The position numbers and the translations under genes are program-made. The notes below the pieces were generated by a model. The model ran no database searches, was not told the origin of the DNA, and saw only the letters and a program-made list of their open reading frames with translations. Positions 39,680 through 48,227 of a stretch of DNA of 64,000 nt are shown here, piece by piece. The DNA comes from Rhodobacteraceae bacterium S2214 (GTDB lineage Bacteria > Pseudomonadota > Alphaproteobacteria > Rhodobacterales > Rhodobacteraceae): NCBI GenBank assembly GCA_025141675.1, contig CP081161.1, forward strand, positions 1,028,001 through 1,092,000, read 5' to 3'. Every line of letters starts with the position of its first letter. Position 1 is the first letter of the stretch.

Positions 39680-39759
39680 GCGGTACCCAACAGTATTAAC
39701 GAAACCCTGGGCCCCCGGACAGAAATCGGGACTATGCCCATAGGTCGGAGAGAATCTAA

Positions 39760-40128
39760 ATGATCCAGATGCAAACCAACCTAGATGTGGCTGACAACAG
39801 CGGCGCCCGCCGTGTTCAGTGCATTAAGGTTCTGGGTGGTTCCCACCGTCGTTACGCGAGTGTCGGTGACATTATCGTCGTATCGGTGAAGGAAGCCATT
39901 CCACGTGGTCGTGTAAAGAAAGGTGACGTCCGTAAGGCCGTCGTCGTACGCACCGCAAAAGAAGTTCGTCGCGCAGACGGCACAGCAATTCGTTTTGATA
40001 AAAACGCTGCTGTGATCCTGAACAACAACAATGAACCAGTAGGTACACGTATCTTTGGGCCAGTTGTTCGCGAATTGCGTGCGAAAAACTTCATGAAAAT
40101 CATCTCACTTGCTCCGGAGGTGCTGTAA
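39760..40128 (+). CDS. rplN: 50S ribosomal protein L14
   Basis: 122-aa L14, with the exact usual length: [27 protein letters not shown] and the C-terminal [19 protein letters not shown]. The 80-bp gap from rpsQ has no evident promoter. Confidence 0.97.
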   Translation: MIQMQTNLDVADNSGARRVQCIKVLGGSHRRYASVGDIIVVSVKEAIPRGRVKKGDVRKAVVVRTAKEVRRADGTAIRFDKNAAVILNNNNEPVGTRIFGPVVRELRAKNFMKIISLAPEVL

Positions 40129-40130
40129 CT

Positions 40131-40436
40131 ATGGCTGCTAAGCTCCGTAAAGGTGACAGTGTCATCGTTCTTGCTGGTAAAGACAAAGGTCAGAAGGGCA
40201 CAATTTCGTCCATCGATCCTAAGTCCGGCAAAGCCATCGTTGATGGTGTGAACATGGCGATCCGTCACACAAAGCAAACCCAGACATCTCAGGGTGGCCG
40301 CACGCCAAAGGCGATGCCGATCGACCTGTCCAATCTGGCAATTGTTGATGCAAATGGCAAAGCAACACGCGTTGGCTTCCGTATGGATGGCGAAGCGAAA
40401 GTTCGTTTTGCGAAAACAACAGGGGATGCGATCTAA
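40131..40436 (+). CDS. rplX: 50S ribosomal protein L24
   Basis: 101-aa L24, an assembly initiator with a KOW motif at the N-terminus ([20 protein letters not shown]) and the [18 protein letters not shown] core. It overlaps rplE by one base (TAATG). Confidence 0.97.
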   Translation: MAAKLRKGDSVIVLAGKDKGQKGTISSIDPKSGKAIVDGVNMAIRHTKQTQTSQGGRTPKAMPIDLSNLAIVDANGKATRVGFRMDGEAKVRFAKTTGDAI

Positions 40437-40999
40437 TGCTTGATAACGCAAACTACACCCCGCGCTTGAAAACTGCTTACGTCGACACGATCCGTGCTGC
40501 GATGAAAGAAGAATTCGGCTACAAAAACGACATGCAGATCCCACGTTTGGACAAAATTGTTCTGAACATCGGCTGCGGTGCAGAAGCTGTCCGTGACAGC
40601 AAGAAAGCAAAGTCGGCTCAAGAAGATCTGTCTACAATCGCCGGTCAAAAAGCGATGACAACACGCGCTAAGAAATCCATCGCTGGTTTCCGCGTTCGTG
40701 AAGACATGCCTCTTGGTGCAAAAGTGACCCTTCGTGGTGACAAGATGTACGAATTCCTTGATCGTCTGATCACAGTTGCAATGCCACGTATCCGCGATTT
40801 CCGCGGCGTATCCGGCAAATCTTTCGACGGTCGCGGCAATTATGCCACTGGCCTGAAAGAGCACATCGTGTTCCCAGAAATCAACTTTGATAAAGTTGAC
40901 GAAAACTGGGGCATGGACATCGTAATCTGCACCACCGCCGGTAACGACGCTGAAGCAAAAGCATTGTTGAAAGCTTTCAACATGCCTTTCAACAGCTAA
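40436..40999 (+). CDS. rplE: 50S ribosomal protein L5
   Basis: 187-aa L5, the 5S rRNA-binding protein. Motifs: [47 protein letters not shown] and [17 protein letters not shown]. Confidence 0.97.
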   Translation: MLDNANYTPRLKTAYVDTIRAAMKEEFGYKNDMQIPRLDKIVLNIGCGAEAVRDSKKAKSAQEDLSTIAGQKAMTTRAKKSIAGFRVREDMPLGAKVTLRGDKMYEFLDRLITVAMPRIRDFRGVSGKSFDGRGNYATGLKEHIVFPEINFDKVDENWGMDIVICTTAGNDAEAKALLKAFNMPFNS

Positions 41000-41019
41000 G
41001 CGGTAGGGAGAATTTAGAT

Positions 41020-41325
41020 ATGGCTAAGAAATCCATGATCGCTCGCGAAGTGAAACGCGAGAAATTGGTCGCTAAGTACGCTGAAAAGCGTGCTGCGCTC
41101 AAAGCAATCATCAACGACAAAGAGAAGCCAGTAGAAGAGCGTTTCAAGGCAACACTTGAACTCGCAAAACTGCCACGCAACTCGTCTGCTGTTCGCCTGC
41201 ACAACCGGTGCCAGCTGACAGGTCGTCCACACGCTTACTACCGTAAGCTCAAGATCAGCCGGATCGCGCTGCGGGACCTTGGTTCCAACGGCGAAATTCC
41301 CGGCATGGTCAAGTCAAGCTGGTAA
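41020..41325 (+). CDS. rpsN: 30S ribosomal protein S14
   Basis: 101-aa long-form S14 lacking the zinc CxxC pairs (one Cys only, in [16 protein letters not shown]). It has [20 protein letters not shown] and a terminal GMVKSSW. Confidence 0.97.
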   Translation: MAKKSMIAREVKREKLVAKYAEKRAALKAIINDKEKPVEERFKATLELAKLPRNSSAVRLHNRCQLTGRPHAYYRKLKISRIALRDLGSNGEIPGMVKSSW

Positions 41326-41338
41326 GGGAGCATAGATA

Positions 41339-41731
41339 ATGAACGATCCTATCGGTGATATGCTCACACGTATCCGCAACAGCCAACTTCGCGGTAAGTC
41401 CACGGTTGAATCACCTGCTTCTAAAGCACGTGTTTCTGTCCTGAACGTACTGGCAGACGAAGGCTACATTCGCGGCTATGAGCTGACGACTGGCAAAGAT
41501 GGCCACCCGGCAATCGAGATCAGCCTCAAGTACTACGAAGGCGAAGCTGTAATTCGTGAAGTGAAACGGGTCTCAAAACCTGGTCGTCGCGTTTACATGA
41601 GCGTCAATGACATCCCACAAGTCCGTCAGGGCCTGGGTGTGTCGATTGTCTCCACCTCCAAAGGTGTGATGACGGATGCAAGCGCACGGGCGGCCAACGT
41701 TGGCGGCGAAGTGCTCTGCACCGTATTCTAA
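41339..41731 (+). CDS. rpsH: 30S ribosomal protein S8
   Basis: 130-aa S8, the 16S central-domain binder and the usual spc-operon repressor. Motifs: [39 protein letters not shown] and the C-terminal [20 protein letters not shown]. Confidence 0.97.
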   Translation: MNDPIGDMLTRIRNSQLRGKSTVESPASKARVSVLNVLADEGYIRGYELTTGKDGHPAIEISLKYYEGEAVIREVKRVSKPGRRVYMSVNDIPQVRQGLGVSIVSTSKGVMTDASARAANVGGEVLCTVF

Positions 41732-41741
41732 GGAGAACTCG

Positions 41742-42275
41742 ATGTCTCGTATTGGTAAAAAAGCGGTTGAACTGGCATCCGGCGTTTCTGCGTCCGTGTC
41801 CGGCCAAACCATCGAAGTGAAAGGCCCGAAAGGGACCCGGACCTTTAAAGCAACAGACGACGTGACAATCACAGTAGACGGCCAGTCCGTTTCCGTTGAA
41901 CCACGTGGTAAATCCAAGCGCGCGCGTCAGCAGTGGGGCATGACCCGCACAATGATCGCGAACTTGGCCACCGGCGTTACCGAAGGTTTCAAGAAAGAGC
42001 TTGAAATCAACGGTGTTGGTTACCGTGCACAGATGCAGGGCAAAACCCTGAAACTGGCGCTTGGTTACTCTCACGACGTCAACTTTGAAGTGCCCGAAGG
42101 GATCACAGTCACAGCTGCAAAGCCGACTGAGATCACTGTGGAAGGTATCGACCAACAGCTTGTAGGTCAGGTCGCGGCGAACATCCGCGCTTGGCGTAAG
42201 CCCGAGCCATATAAAGGCAAGGGTATCAAGTACAAGGACGAGTACATCTTCCGCAAAGAAGGCAAGAAGAAGTAA
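41742..42275 (+). CDS. rplF: 50S ribosomal protein L6
   Basis: 177-aa L6 with two repeated domains: [19 protein letters not shown] and the C-terminal [29 protein letters not shown] region. The ATG at 41742 follows AGGAGA; an upstream start would overlap rpsH. Confidence 0.97.
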   Translation: MSRIGKKAVELASGVSASVSGQTIEVKGPKGTRTFKATDDVTITVDGQSVSVEPRGKSKRARQQWGMTRTMIANLATGVTEGFKKELEINGVGYRAQMQGKTLKLALGYSHDVNFEVPEGITVTAAKPTEITVEGIDQQLVGQVAANIRAWRKPEPYKGKGIKYKDEYIFRKEGKKK

Positions 42276-42286
42276 GGACGGTAACA

Positions 42287-42652
42287 ATGGCAAATTCAAA
42301 AAGAACTCTGTTCTTGAAGCGCCGCTTGCGCGTTCGGAACAAGCTGCGGAAAGTTACTGCCAACCAGGGTCGCCCTCGGTTGTCTGTGCACCGCTCCAAC
42401 AAAAACATCAGCGTCCAGCTGATCGACGATGTAAACGGCGTCACAATCGCGTCCGCTTCTTCGCTCGAAAAGGACCTGGGTTTTTACGGCAAGAACAACA
42501 TCGAAGCAGCTCAAAAAGTGGGCGCGGCTATTGCCGAGCGTGCTAAAAAAGCTGGTGTTGAAGTTGCATTCTTCGACCGTGGTGGTTTCCTCTTCCACGG
42601 TAAGATCAAAGCACTGGCAGACGCTGCCCGTGAAGGCGGTCTGAAGATCTAA
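42287..42652 (+). CDS. rplR: 50S ribosomal protein L18
   Basis: 121-aa L18, the 5S rRNA-binding partner of L5. It has a basic N-terminus ([19 protein letters not shown]), [20 protein letters not shown], and the C-terminal [24 protein letters not shown]. Confidence 0.97.
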   Translation: MANSKRTLFLKRRLRVRNKLRKVTANQGRPRLSVHRSNKNISVQLIDDVNGVTIASASSLEKDLGFYGKNNIEAAQKVGAAIAERAKKAGVEVAFFDRGGFLFHGKIKALADAAREGGLKI

Positions 42653-42661
42653 ACGAACAGT

Positions 42662-42690
42662 AGGCGGCTTGGACAGCGTTCAGGCCGCCT
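42662..42690. repeat. Intercistronic hairpin rplR-rpsE
   Basis: 10-bp stem, AGGCGGC (42662-42668) with GCCGCCT (42684-42690) plus three inner pairs, loop GACAGCGTT, and no T run. It is more likely a processing or stability element than a terminator. Confidence 0.55.
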
Positions 42691-42771
42691 CGATAATCGG
42701 GGACGCATCACGCGTCACTGCGATTGAGATTAATAGGCGCAAAGCGCGCCACCTGAATAAGGACTGCATTC

Positions 42772-43356
42772 ATGGCAGAACGTGAAAACAACCGGGGCGG
42801 CAACCGTCGCAACCGTGAAGAACAAGCACCAGAGTTTGCTGACCGTCTGGTCGCAATCAACCGTGTTTCCAAAACTGTTAAGGGTGGTAAGCGCTTTGGC
42901 TTCGCCGCACTCGTGGTTGTTGGCGACCAAAAAGGCCGCGTCGGCTTTGGTAAGGGTAAAGCGAAGGAAGTTCCTGAAGCGATCCGTAAAGCCACTGAGC
43001 AAGCGAAGCGTCAGATGATCCGCGTCGCGCTCAAAGACGGCCGCACATTGCACCACGACACAAACGGTCGCCACGGCGCTGGTAAAGTTGTGATGCGGAC
43101 AGCCCCAGTTGGTACTGGTATCATCGCCGGTGGTCCAATGCGTGCTGTGTTCGAAATGCTGGGTGTTCAGGACGTTGTGTCCAAGTCCATCGGCTCTGCG
43201 AACCCATACAACATGATCCGCGCTACAATTAACGGCCTGAAGTCCGAGCAATCCCCACGCAACGTCGCACAGCGTCGTGGCAAAAAGGTTGCCGACATCC
43301 TGCCAAAGCGTGATGACGCACCAGCGGCTGAAGCTGCTGCAACTGAGGAGGCCTAA
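42772..43356 (+). CDS. rpsE: 30S ribosomal protein S5
   Basis: 194-aa S5 at the mRNA entry/decoding region. It has an RGG/Arg-rich N-terminus ([13 protein letters not shown]), [38 protein letters not shown] and [24 protein letters not shown] short acidic tail ends the protein. Confidence 0.97.
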   Translation: MAERENNRGGNRRNREEQAPEFADRLVAINRVSKTVKGGKRFGFAALVVVGDQKGRVGFGKGKAKEVPEAIRKATEQAKRQMIRVALKDGRTLHHDTNGRHGAGKVVMRTAPVGTGIIAGGPMRAVFEMLGVQDVVSKSIGSANPYNMIRATINGLKSEQSPRNVAQRRGKKVADILPKRDDAPAAEAAATEEA

Positions 43357-43359
43357 ACC

Positions 43360-43548
43360 ATGGCTAAAACAATCGTTGTAAAACAGATTGGTTCTCCAAT
43401 CCGTCGTCCCGCCAAACAGCGCGCAACGCTGATCGGCCTGGGCCTGAACAAAATGAACCGTACCAAAGAACTGGAAGATACACCTTCCGTACGCGGTATG
43501 GTAAACAAGATTTCTCACATGGTTGAGATCATCGAAGAAAAAGGCTGA
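43360..43548 (+). CDS. rpmD: 50S ribosomal protein L30
   Basis: 62-aa L30: [44 protein letters not shown]. It starts 3 bp after rpsE and is the last gene before a strong terminator; rplO, normally next, is 4.1 kb further on. Confidence 0.97.
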   Translation: MAKTIVVKQIGSPIRRPAKQRATLIGLGLNKMNRTKELEDTPSVRGMVNKISHMVEIIEEKG

Positions 43549-43590
43549 GCCTGACTTCGAACGCAGGGGAAACCCTGCACCGACATTCAG

Positions 43591-43620
43591 AACGCCTCGC
43601 AGGAAACTGCGGGGCGTTTT
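43591..43620 (+). terminator. Intrinsic terminator of the spc operon after rpmD
   Basis: 12-bp stem (43591-43602 with 43607-43618, one G-T), GAAA tetraloop, ending in TTTT. The downstream stretch 43621-43852 contains no gene; it has an 8-bp inverted repeat AATGCTGC/GCAGCATT (43725-43732, 43775-43782). Confidence 0.9.
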
Positions 43621-43852
43621 GCGTGAAATAAGGGGGGGGACGCCAAGATATCTTCGCAATCAAACTAGGCGTAGCAATCGCAGTTTAGCGTTTATCGTAC
43701 ATTCTCGGCCTTAAGCCATTGATAAATGCTGCGACGAATGACGGCTGTAAGACCTTTTTAGTCTCTGCCGCAATGCAGCATTGAATTGCAGCGGATGCTG
43801 TGAAAATACCTAACGCAGGTCGGTTTTGATTGAGACAAGAACGGCCATCGGT

Positions 43853-44200
43853 ATGGCTCAGCTTAGGATCATTCAAGTGGCAGACAAAGAACCCGCTCCT
43901 CAGATTATTCGTCATGTTGTGTTTTTCAGCAGCCGTGACGTCGATGATATTGATCGGATCGTGGATGGCCTGTCCATGCTATCCGCCATTCCGTCCCTCC
44001 GGCATTTTGAAGTATCCCGCAATCGGAGCGATGATCGGTTTTCCAACGACGTGGACGTGATTGTCTATGCAGAGTTTGATGATGAAGAATCCCTGAAGGC
44101 CTATCGCGCTCACCAAATTTATCAGGATTGCATTGATATCGTACGGCCCTTGCGCGAACTCCGTATTGCGGCTGATTTTTGGTCTCCCAGTCAGGCATGA
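43853..44200 (+). CDS. Dabb (stress-responsive alpha/beta-barrel) domain protein
   Basis: 115 aa. Residues about 18-112 form one Dabb dimeric barrel: IIRHVVFFSSRDVDDIDRIVDGLSML, then VDVIVYAEFDDEESLKAYRAHQIYQDCIDIVRPL. The conserved RHVVFF strand and the AYxxHxxY motif support this. Members are small dimeric cytosolic proteins, some of them cyclases or decarboxylases. Its stop overlaps the pabB start by 4 bp (ATGA), so the two are coupled. Confidence 0.83.
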   Translation: MAQLRIIQVADKEPAPQIIRHVVFFSSRDVDDIDRIVDGLSMLSAIPSLRHFEVSRNRSDDRFSNDVDVIVYAEFDDEESLKAYRAHQIYQDCIDIVRPLRELRIAADFWSPSQA

Positions 44201-45312
44201 CCCGATCTGTTCAGTTTGACAGGGGGCCGTTGCTAAGCGGCTCTCTTTTTCATCAAGCAGATCACATCATCGCGGCGTGGCACCCCGAAGAAGTCGATAA
44301 AGCGCTGTGCGAGATGCAGGCGGCCCAAGCCGAAGGTAAATGGCTTGCGGGCACCGCATCTTACGAATTGGGCTACGTTCTAAATCCGAAATTGCGCCCT
44401 CGATTACCCGGAAACCGTCAGGATCCGCTGCTCTGTTTCGGTGTGTTCGATCAGGTTCACCCCGCCACTGATACGAAAACAGCCGGCATGGCCAACCTAG
44501 GACGTTTCGAACCCGAATGGGATTTTCAGACCTACCAGGAAGCCTTTGATGTCATTCATAGATACATCCGCAACGGCGATATTTATCAGGCTAATTTAAC
44601 CTTCCCTATGGTCGCGCACTGCGAAGGCTCACCGCGCAGTCTTTACGAAGCGCTCAAGCGTAAGCAGCCTGTTCCGTTCGGTGCATTTGTGGATCTTTCT
44701 GAAACAAAATTATTGTGCCGGTCACCCGAGCTTTTCTTTTCCCTGTCGTCCGGAGGACAGCTGCGCGCGCGGCCCATGAAAGGGACAATCAAGCGTGGTC
44801 TGAATGCGGACGAAGATGCGAATTTAAAAGCCCAGCTTGCGAATTCCGAAAAAGACCAAGCCGAAAACCTGATGATAACCGACCTTCTGCGGAATGATTT
44901 TTCGCGGATTTCACAGATTGGTAGCGTACGCGTTCCTGCGCTTTTTCACGTTGAAAGCTACGCGACCGTTCACCAGATGATATCCGAAGTGACCGCAGAA
45001 ATCCGGCCGGATTGTAAGCTCTCTGATATTCTTACAGCGATCTTTCCATGTGGTTCGATCACCGGGGCACCAAAGCTGCGGGCGATGGAAATTCTGTCAG
45101 ATATCGAAAGCGATGCCCGCGACACATATTGCGGCGCTGTTGGGTGGATCGCACCGGATGGTGCGATGGAATTTAACGTCGCAATTCGAACACTGATTTG
45201 CCGGCCCTCCGGCAAGGTAAAGCTGAACGTCGGCGGCGGTATCGTTTATGATAGCACTGCCGAAAGCGAGTATAGCGAAGCTTTACTGAAGGCGCAGTTC
45301 GCAGAGCTTTAG
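44197..45312 (+). CDS. pabB: Aminodeoxychorismate synthase component I
   Basis: 371-aa chorismate-binding enzyme that makes 4-amino-4-deoxychorismate for folate. The PMKGT motif (residues 193-197) has the Lys that marks PabB (anthranilate synthases have Ala there), and FPCGSITGAPKLRAMEIL and the C-terminal GGGIVYDSTAESEY are intact. The start is the ATG overlapping the Dabb stop. No PabA amidotransferase or PabC lyase gene is next to it; in related bacteria an aminotransferase-like PabC often follows. Confidence 0.92.
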   Translation: MTRSVQFDRGPLLSGSLFHQADHIIAAWHPEEVDKALCEMQAAQAEGKWLAGTASYELGYVLNPKLRPRLPGNRQDPLLCFGVFDQVHPATDTKTAGMANLGRFEPEWDFQTYQEAFDVIHRYIRNGDIYQANLTFPMVAHCEGSPRSLYEALKRKQPVPFGAFVDLSETKLLCRSPELFFSLSSGGQLRARPMKGTIKRGLNADEDANLKAQLANSEKDQAENLMITDLLRNDFSRISQIGSVRVPALFHVESYATVHQMISEVTAEIRPDCKLSDILTAIFPCGSITGAPKLRAMEILSDIESDARDTYCGAVGWIAPDGAMEFNVAIRTLICRPSGKVKLNVGGGIVYDSTAESEYSEALLKAQFAEL

Positions 45313-45460
45313 GACGTAGTTGTGAAATAGGGCAACGTCAGCTTTGGGTCGCGGGCATCATATTACAAAATATGTAGGCGATTGAAAACTGCTCGAGCGG
45401 AGGGCGTTCCAGTGTTATGACGCGCCTGGTCATTTTAGGCGGTCACGCGACGACGTGGCG

Positions 45461-45488
45461 GTGCACGCATTGTGCACGGGTTGTGCAC
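45461..45488. repeat. Three GTGCAC boxes at exact 11-bp spacing
   Basis: GTGCAC starts at 45461, 45472 and 45483. Two full 11-bp units read GTGCACGCATT and GTGCACGGGTT; the third begins GTGCACGTGAA. Each core is itself a palindrome and all three lie on one face of the helix. The location is the convergent gap (45313-45525) between pabB and the VPLPA gene, which has no clear terminator. Confidence 0.6.
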
Positions 45489-45525
45489 GTGAATCACATG
45501 CTGATTTTTGCGAATTTGAATGCGC

Positions 45526-46149
45526 CTAAGCGGCCAGCAGTATGCCGTCAGATTGCTTGCGGCGACGCCCGAATAACCCCAACCCAAACATGACCGACCC
45601 AAGCAAAAGCACAGATGCTGGCACCGGCACAGGCGCGGGGACTGCGTTGGATGTTGTGAATTCACCGATGGCTGTTTGGCCTACGATGTCGTTGGCGCTA
45701 TCCGCAGGGAAGAACAAGGAACCAGCGCCGGGGGCGTTGACGAATTCGGCGTAAAGGCCGGGCGTCAGGTTCCATGTCGCGGACCCCGTAAACGCCTGTG
45801 TGCCATCAGTAAAACTTACGGTCCCGCCGTTCACGAACGACCAGATGTTCAGGCCGGTGTCGCCGCTATAGCTCCATAGATTGGCCGAACCGTCGGATGT
45901 CTGGTTGGTCGAACTAAAGTCGCCTGATGTGTTGTTGATCCCGAACCCCGTGTTGCCGTCTGCAAAGAAATTCGGAAGATAGATACCTACGCCGTCCGAT
46001 CCGGACACAGTGGCGTTGGCAAGGCCCGGTTCGGCGACGACAGTGATCTGGTTTGCAATGCTCAGGTCGATGGACAGCAACGTTGCTGCAGCAGACACGC
46101 TCGGTGAAAGCACTAACGCCGCGATTACCGATGAAACCAGTTTTGCCAT
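45526..46149 (-). CDS. Exported protein with a VPLPA-CTERM-like sorting tail
   Basis: 207 aa. It has an N-terminal signal peptide (to SVSAAA, near residue 21) and a Gly/Ser/Thr/Asn-rich beta domain. The C-terminus is tripartite: VPVPAS, a hydrophobic helix (VLLLGSVMFGLGLFG) and RRRKQ. This is the arrangement of VPLPA/PEP-CTERM exosortase substrates, which are cleaved and handed to the cell surface or matrix. No exosortase gene is in the window. The ATG at 46149 has GGAG upstream. Confidence 0.82.
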   Translation of the reverse strand: MAKLVSSVIAALVLSPSVSAAATLLSIDLSIANQITVVAEPGLANATVSGSDGVGIYLPNFFADGNTGFGINNTSGDFSSTNQTSDGSANLWSYSGDTGLNIWSFVNGGTVSFTDGTQAFTGSATWNLTPGLYAEFVNAPGAGSLFFPADSANDIVGQTAIGEFTTSNAVPAPVPVPASVLLLGSVMFGLGLFGRRRKQSDGILLAA

Positions 46150-46305
46150 GACAGTCTCCAACAACAACAAGACACAACCGTCCCAAGATCACGTGACGGT
46201 TTACGTTGGGGTCAGTGTTAGAAGGCACCTACGACAATTGTTGGGCTGAAAAGTGTCAATACTGCCAAATTGCCGAAAAATATACGTTATTTCTTGTCAT
46301 GTCCA

Positions 46306-46343
46306 CGGACAGCGTTCCGCTGGGGGTAGGGGAACGCTGTCCG
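46306..46343. repeat. 13-bp perfect inverted repeat
   Basis: CGGACAGCGTTCC (46306-46318) with GGAACGCTGTCCG (46331-46343), 12-nt G-rich loop. It lies 24 bp after the stop of the YHYH gene on the minus strand, so it may act as its terminator or 3' stabiliser, although no T run follows. Confidence 0.6.
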
Positions 46344-46367
46344 ATCTATTGTGTTTGAGCCGCAGTA

Positions 46368-47342
46368 TTACGGTCGCGGCCGCCGGGCGGATGCATCACA
46401 AACAGCATCGGGGTCTTCCGAAGCGCAGCCCACTTCAGCCGTGAGGCACGACAGGATCGCATTCGTCCCAGCAGCTCCTGCGTGGTAGTGATATGTGCCG
46501 TCTTCGTCCGAATGGCCGTTGCAGGCGTCGAGCCCCTCCGGCTCTGACCCGTCAGATAGCAAGTGCGTATAGATCGCATGGCCGTCCATCGCGATCCCGA
46601 CCTGTGCTGCATCTTTTCCGTCGGCTGCAGGTTGATCAAGACAGTCCGTCACAGCGTGATAATGATAGCCTACATGGGTATTCACGTGCCCGCCGCAGTC
46701 GTCAAAGGGCGCAACTGTGTAGGCGGACAGAATGGCATCCACAGGGGCAGGGCCATCAAGACGCACACCATTGTGCGCAAGGCCCGAACCCGCTGTATTG
46801 GTCTGAACGGTTTGCGCGCTGAGCTGCGGTTCTAAAGGAATGACGTACGTCATGCTCGCGTCGTCATCCATGTATTCGGGCAGGCACTGAACGCAGAAAT
46901 TGTTGTACTCTGGGTCAACATCTGGACGGGCGGCTGCTTCGCAAGAGGCTTGTGTGTCCGTGACGTTCACTTCGCCTGTTGTCTCATTGAAAAGTTGCCA
47001 GTTCTCGTCACCATAAAGCGTCGATAGTTCTGTGATGAATGTGCCGTCGACGTCCAACACCTCGCCTTCGTTCAGCCAGATGCCGCCTGCACTGGCATCG
47101 TCATTAATCGACGTGGGGCACCATGGGCCGGGCGTGTAATCCTGCGGCTCGGCCTTAACTGTGATCGAAAAGCAGCTTGTCTGGGTGCCGCCCGACAAGG
47201 TGCAATCCACGACCTTCGGCCCATTCAAGACCACAGCATTTTCGAAGAAATGTTCAATCTCATGCAAGCGATCATCGGTTGTGTCTGCCGAGGCTGAAGT
47301 CGCTATCAGCATTGCGGCGGCAAGGTAGGGGAGAGTTTTCAT
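46368..47342 (-). CDS. Exported YHYH-domain protein
   Basis: 324 aa with a signal peptide (MKTLPYLAAAMLIATSASA, cleavage near 19-20). The C-terminal half holds the YHYH domain: GGHVNTHVGYHYHAV, then VGIAMDGHAIYTHL and DEDGTYHYHAG, rich in His and Cys and likely to bind metal. Multiple Cys pairs suggest periplasmic disulfides. The family has no settled function. The start at ATG 47342 gives a clean signal peptide; the ribosome-binding site is weak. Confidence 0.83.
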   Translation of the reverse strand: MKTLPYLAAAMLIATSASADTTDDRLHEIEHFFENAVVLNGPKVVDCTLSGGTQTSCFSITVKAEPQDYTPGPWCPTSINDDASAGGIWLNEGEVLDVDGTFITELSTLYGDENWQLFNETTGEVNVTDTQASCEAAARPDVDPEYNNFCVQCLPEYMDDDASMTYVIPLEPQLSAQTVQTNTAGSGLAHNGVRLDGPAPVDAILSAYTVAPFDDCGGHVNTHVGYHYHAVTDCLDQPAADGKDAAQVGIAMDGHAIYTHLLSDGSEPEGLDACNGHSDEDGTYHYHAGAAGTNAILSCLTAEVGCASEDPDAVCDASARRPRP

Positions 47343-47517
47343 GAGAAATCCGATCATCACTTGGCTGGGTAAATCGTTTGGGCATATCCTGTTCTACGTT
47401 GGCGTTTCCCGTTTCCGTCGCCGTAATTTCAATATTGTGAAAAGATTTGAGCCGCGTTCATGTCGTGCGGGTTTCCTTCTGCTTTCACGTACTGAGAATT
47501 TTGATTTACCCGCCTAC

Positions 47518-47546
47518 TTGATCCGTCCTGCACACCCGTCTATACG
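47518..47546 (+). promoter_or_regulatory. Promoter of rplO-secY
   Basis: TTGATC (47518-47523), 17 bp, TATACG (47541-47546), 94 bp before rplO. The -10 is identical to those of the str and spc operons. Confidence 0.7.
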
Positions 47547-47640
47547 CCCCCAGTCGGGTTCCCGAATCCGATCTATTTGAAACGCCGTGTGCCCCATTTC
47601 CGTCGCTGGACGGGGTCCTCCGGCAAAAGGAGAAGCGACA

Positions 47641-48123
47641 ATGTTTAAGTTGAACGAACTGTCCGACAACCCGGGCGCAACATCACGCAAAAAACGCATC
47701 GGCCGTGGTCCAGGTTCTGGCAAAGGTAAGATGGGTGGCCGTGGTATTAAAGGTCAGAAATCCCGTTCCGGTGTAGCCATCAAAGGCTTCGAAGGCGGTC
47801 AGATGCCGATCTACCAACGTCTTCCAAAGCGTGGCTTTAACAACATCAACGCCAAGACATACGCAGTTGTGAACCTTGGTCTGATCCAGAAATTCATCGA
47901 CGCTGGCAAAATCGACGTCAAAGCGGACATCACCGAAGATGCGCTGATCGCATCCGGTCTGGTACGTCGCAAAAAGGATGGTATCCGCGTTCTGGCCAAA
48001 GGTGAATTCACCGCAAAAGCCAACATCGCTGTTCACGGCGCATCAAAAGGTGCGGTTGAAGCAGTTGAAAAGGCTGGCGGAAAGCTCACAACAACTGCCC
48101 CTGCGAAAGTAGCGGCTGAGTAA
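47641..48123 (+). CDS. rplO: 50S ribosomal protein L15
   Basis: 160-aa L15, a late 50S assembly protein: [37 protein letters not shown] and [17 protein letters not shown]. An AAAAGGAGAAG ribosome-binding site precedes the ATG. The C-terminus carries a short Ala/Lys tail. Confidence 0.97.
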   Translation: MFKLNELSDNPGATSRKKRIGRGPGSGKGKMGGRGIKGQKSRSGVAIKGFEGGQMPIYQRLPKRGFNNINAKTYAVVNLGLIQKFIDAGKIDVKADITEDALIASGLVRRKKDGIRVLAKGEFTAKANIAVHGASKGAVEAVEKAGGKLTTTAPAKVAAE

Positions 48124-48129
48124 GACCTT

Positions 48130-48153
48130 GTGAGCGGCCAATTGGTCGCTTAC
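48130..48153 (+). promoter_or_regulatory. First hairpin of the rplO-secY gap
   Basis: 10-bp stem (48130-48139 with 48144-48153, two G-T pairs), AATT loop, 6 nt after the rplO stop. It precedes a terminator-like hairpin, an arrangement that could set secY read-through. Confidence 0.5.
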
Positions 48154-48174
48154 ATACCAAACTCAAGTTTTCCC

Positions 48175-48210
48175 AAACGCCGCCACTCGGGAAACCGTGG
48201 CGGCGTTTTT
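48175..48210 (+). terminator. Terminator-like hairpin between rplO and secY
   Basis: 12-bp perfect stem (48175-48186 with 48197-48208), 10-nt loop and TTTTT (48206-48210). The secY start is only 17 bp later, so no separate promoter fits after it. It must therefore be leaky or regulated for secY to be expressed. Confidence 0.75.
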
Positions 48211-48227
48211 CATGAGAAGAGACCCAT

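Noticed and set aside
43685..43915. Minus-strand open frame between rpmD and the Dabb gene.
   Set aside because: It has no ribosome-binding site or domain, and overlaps the coding start of the Dabb gene.
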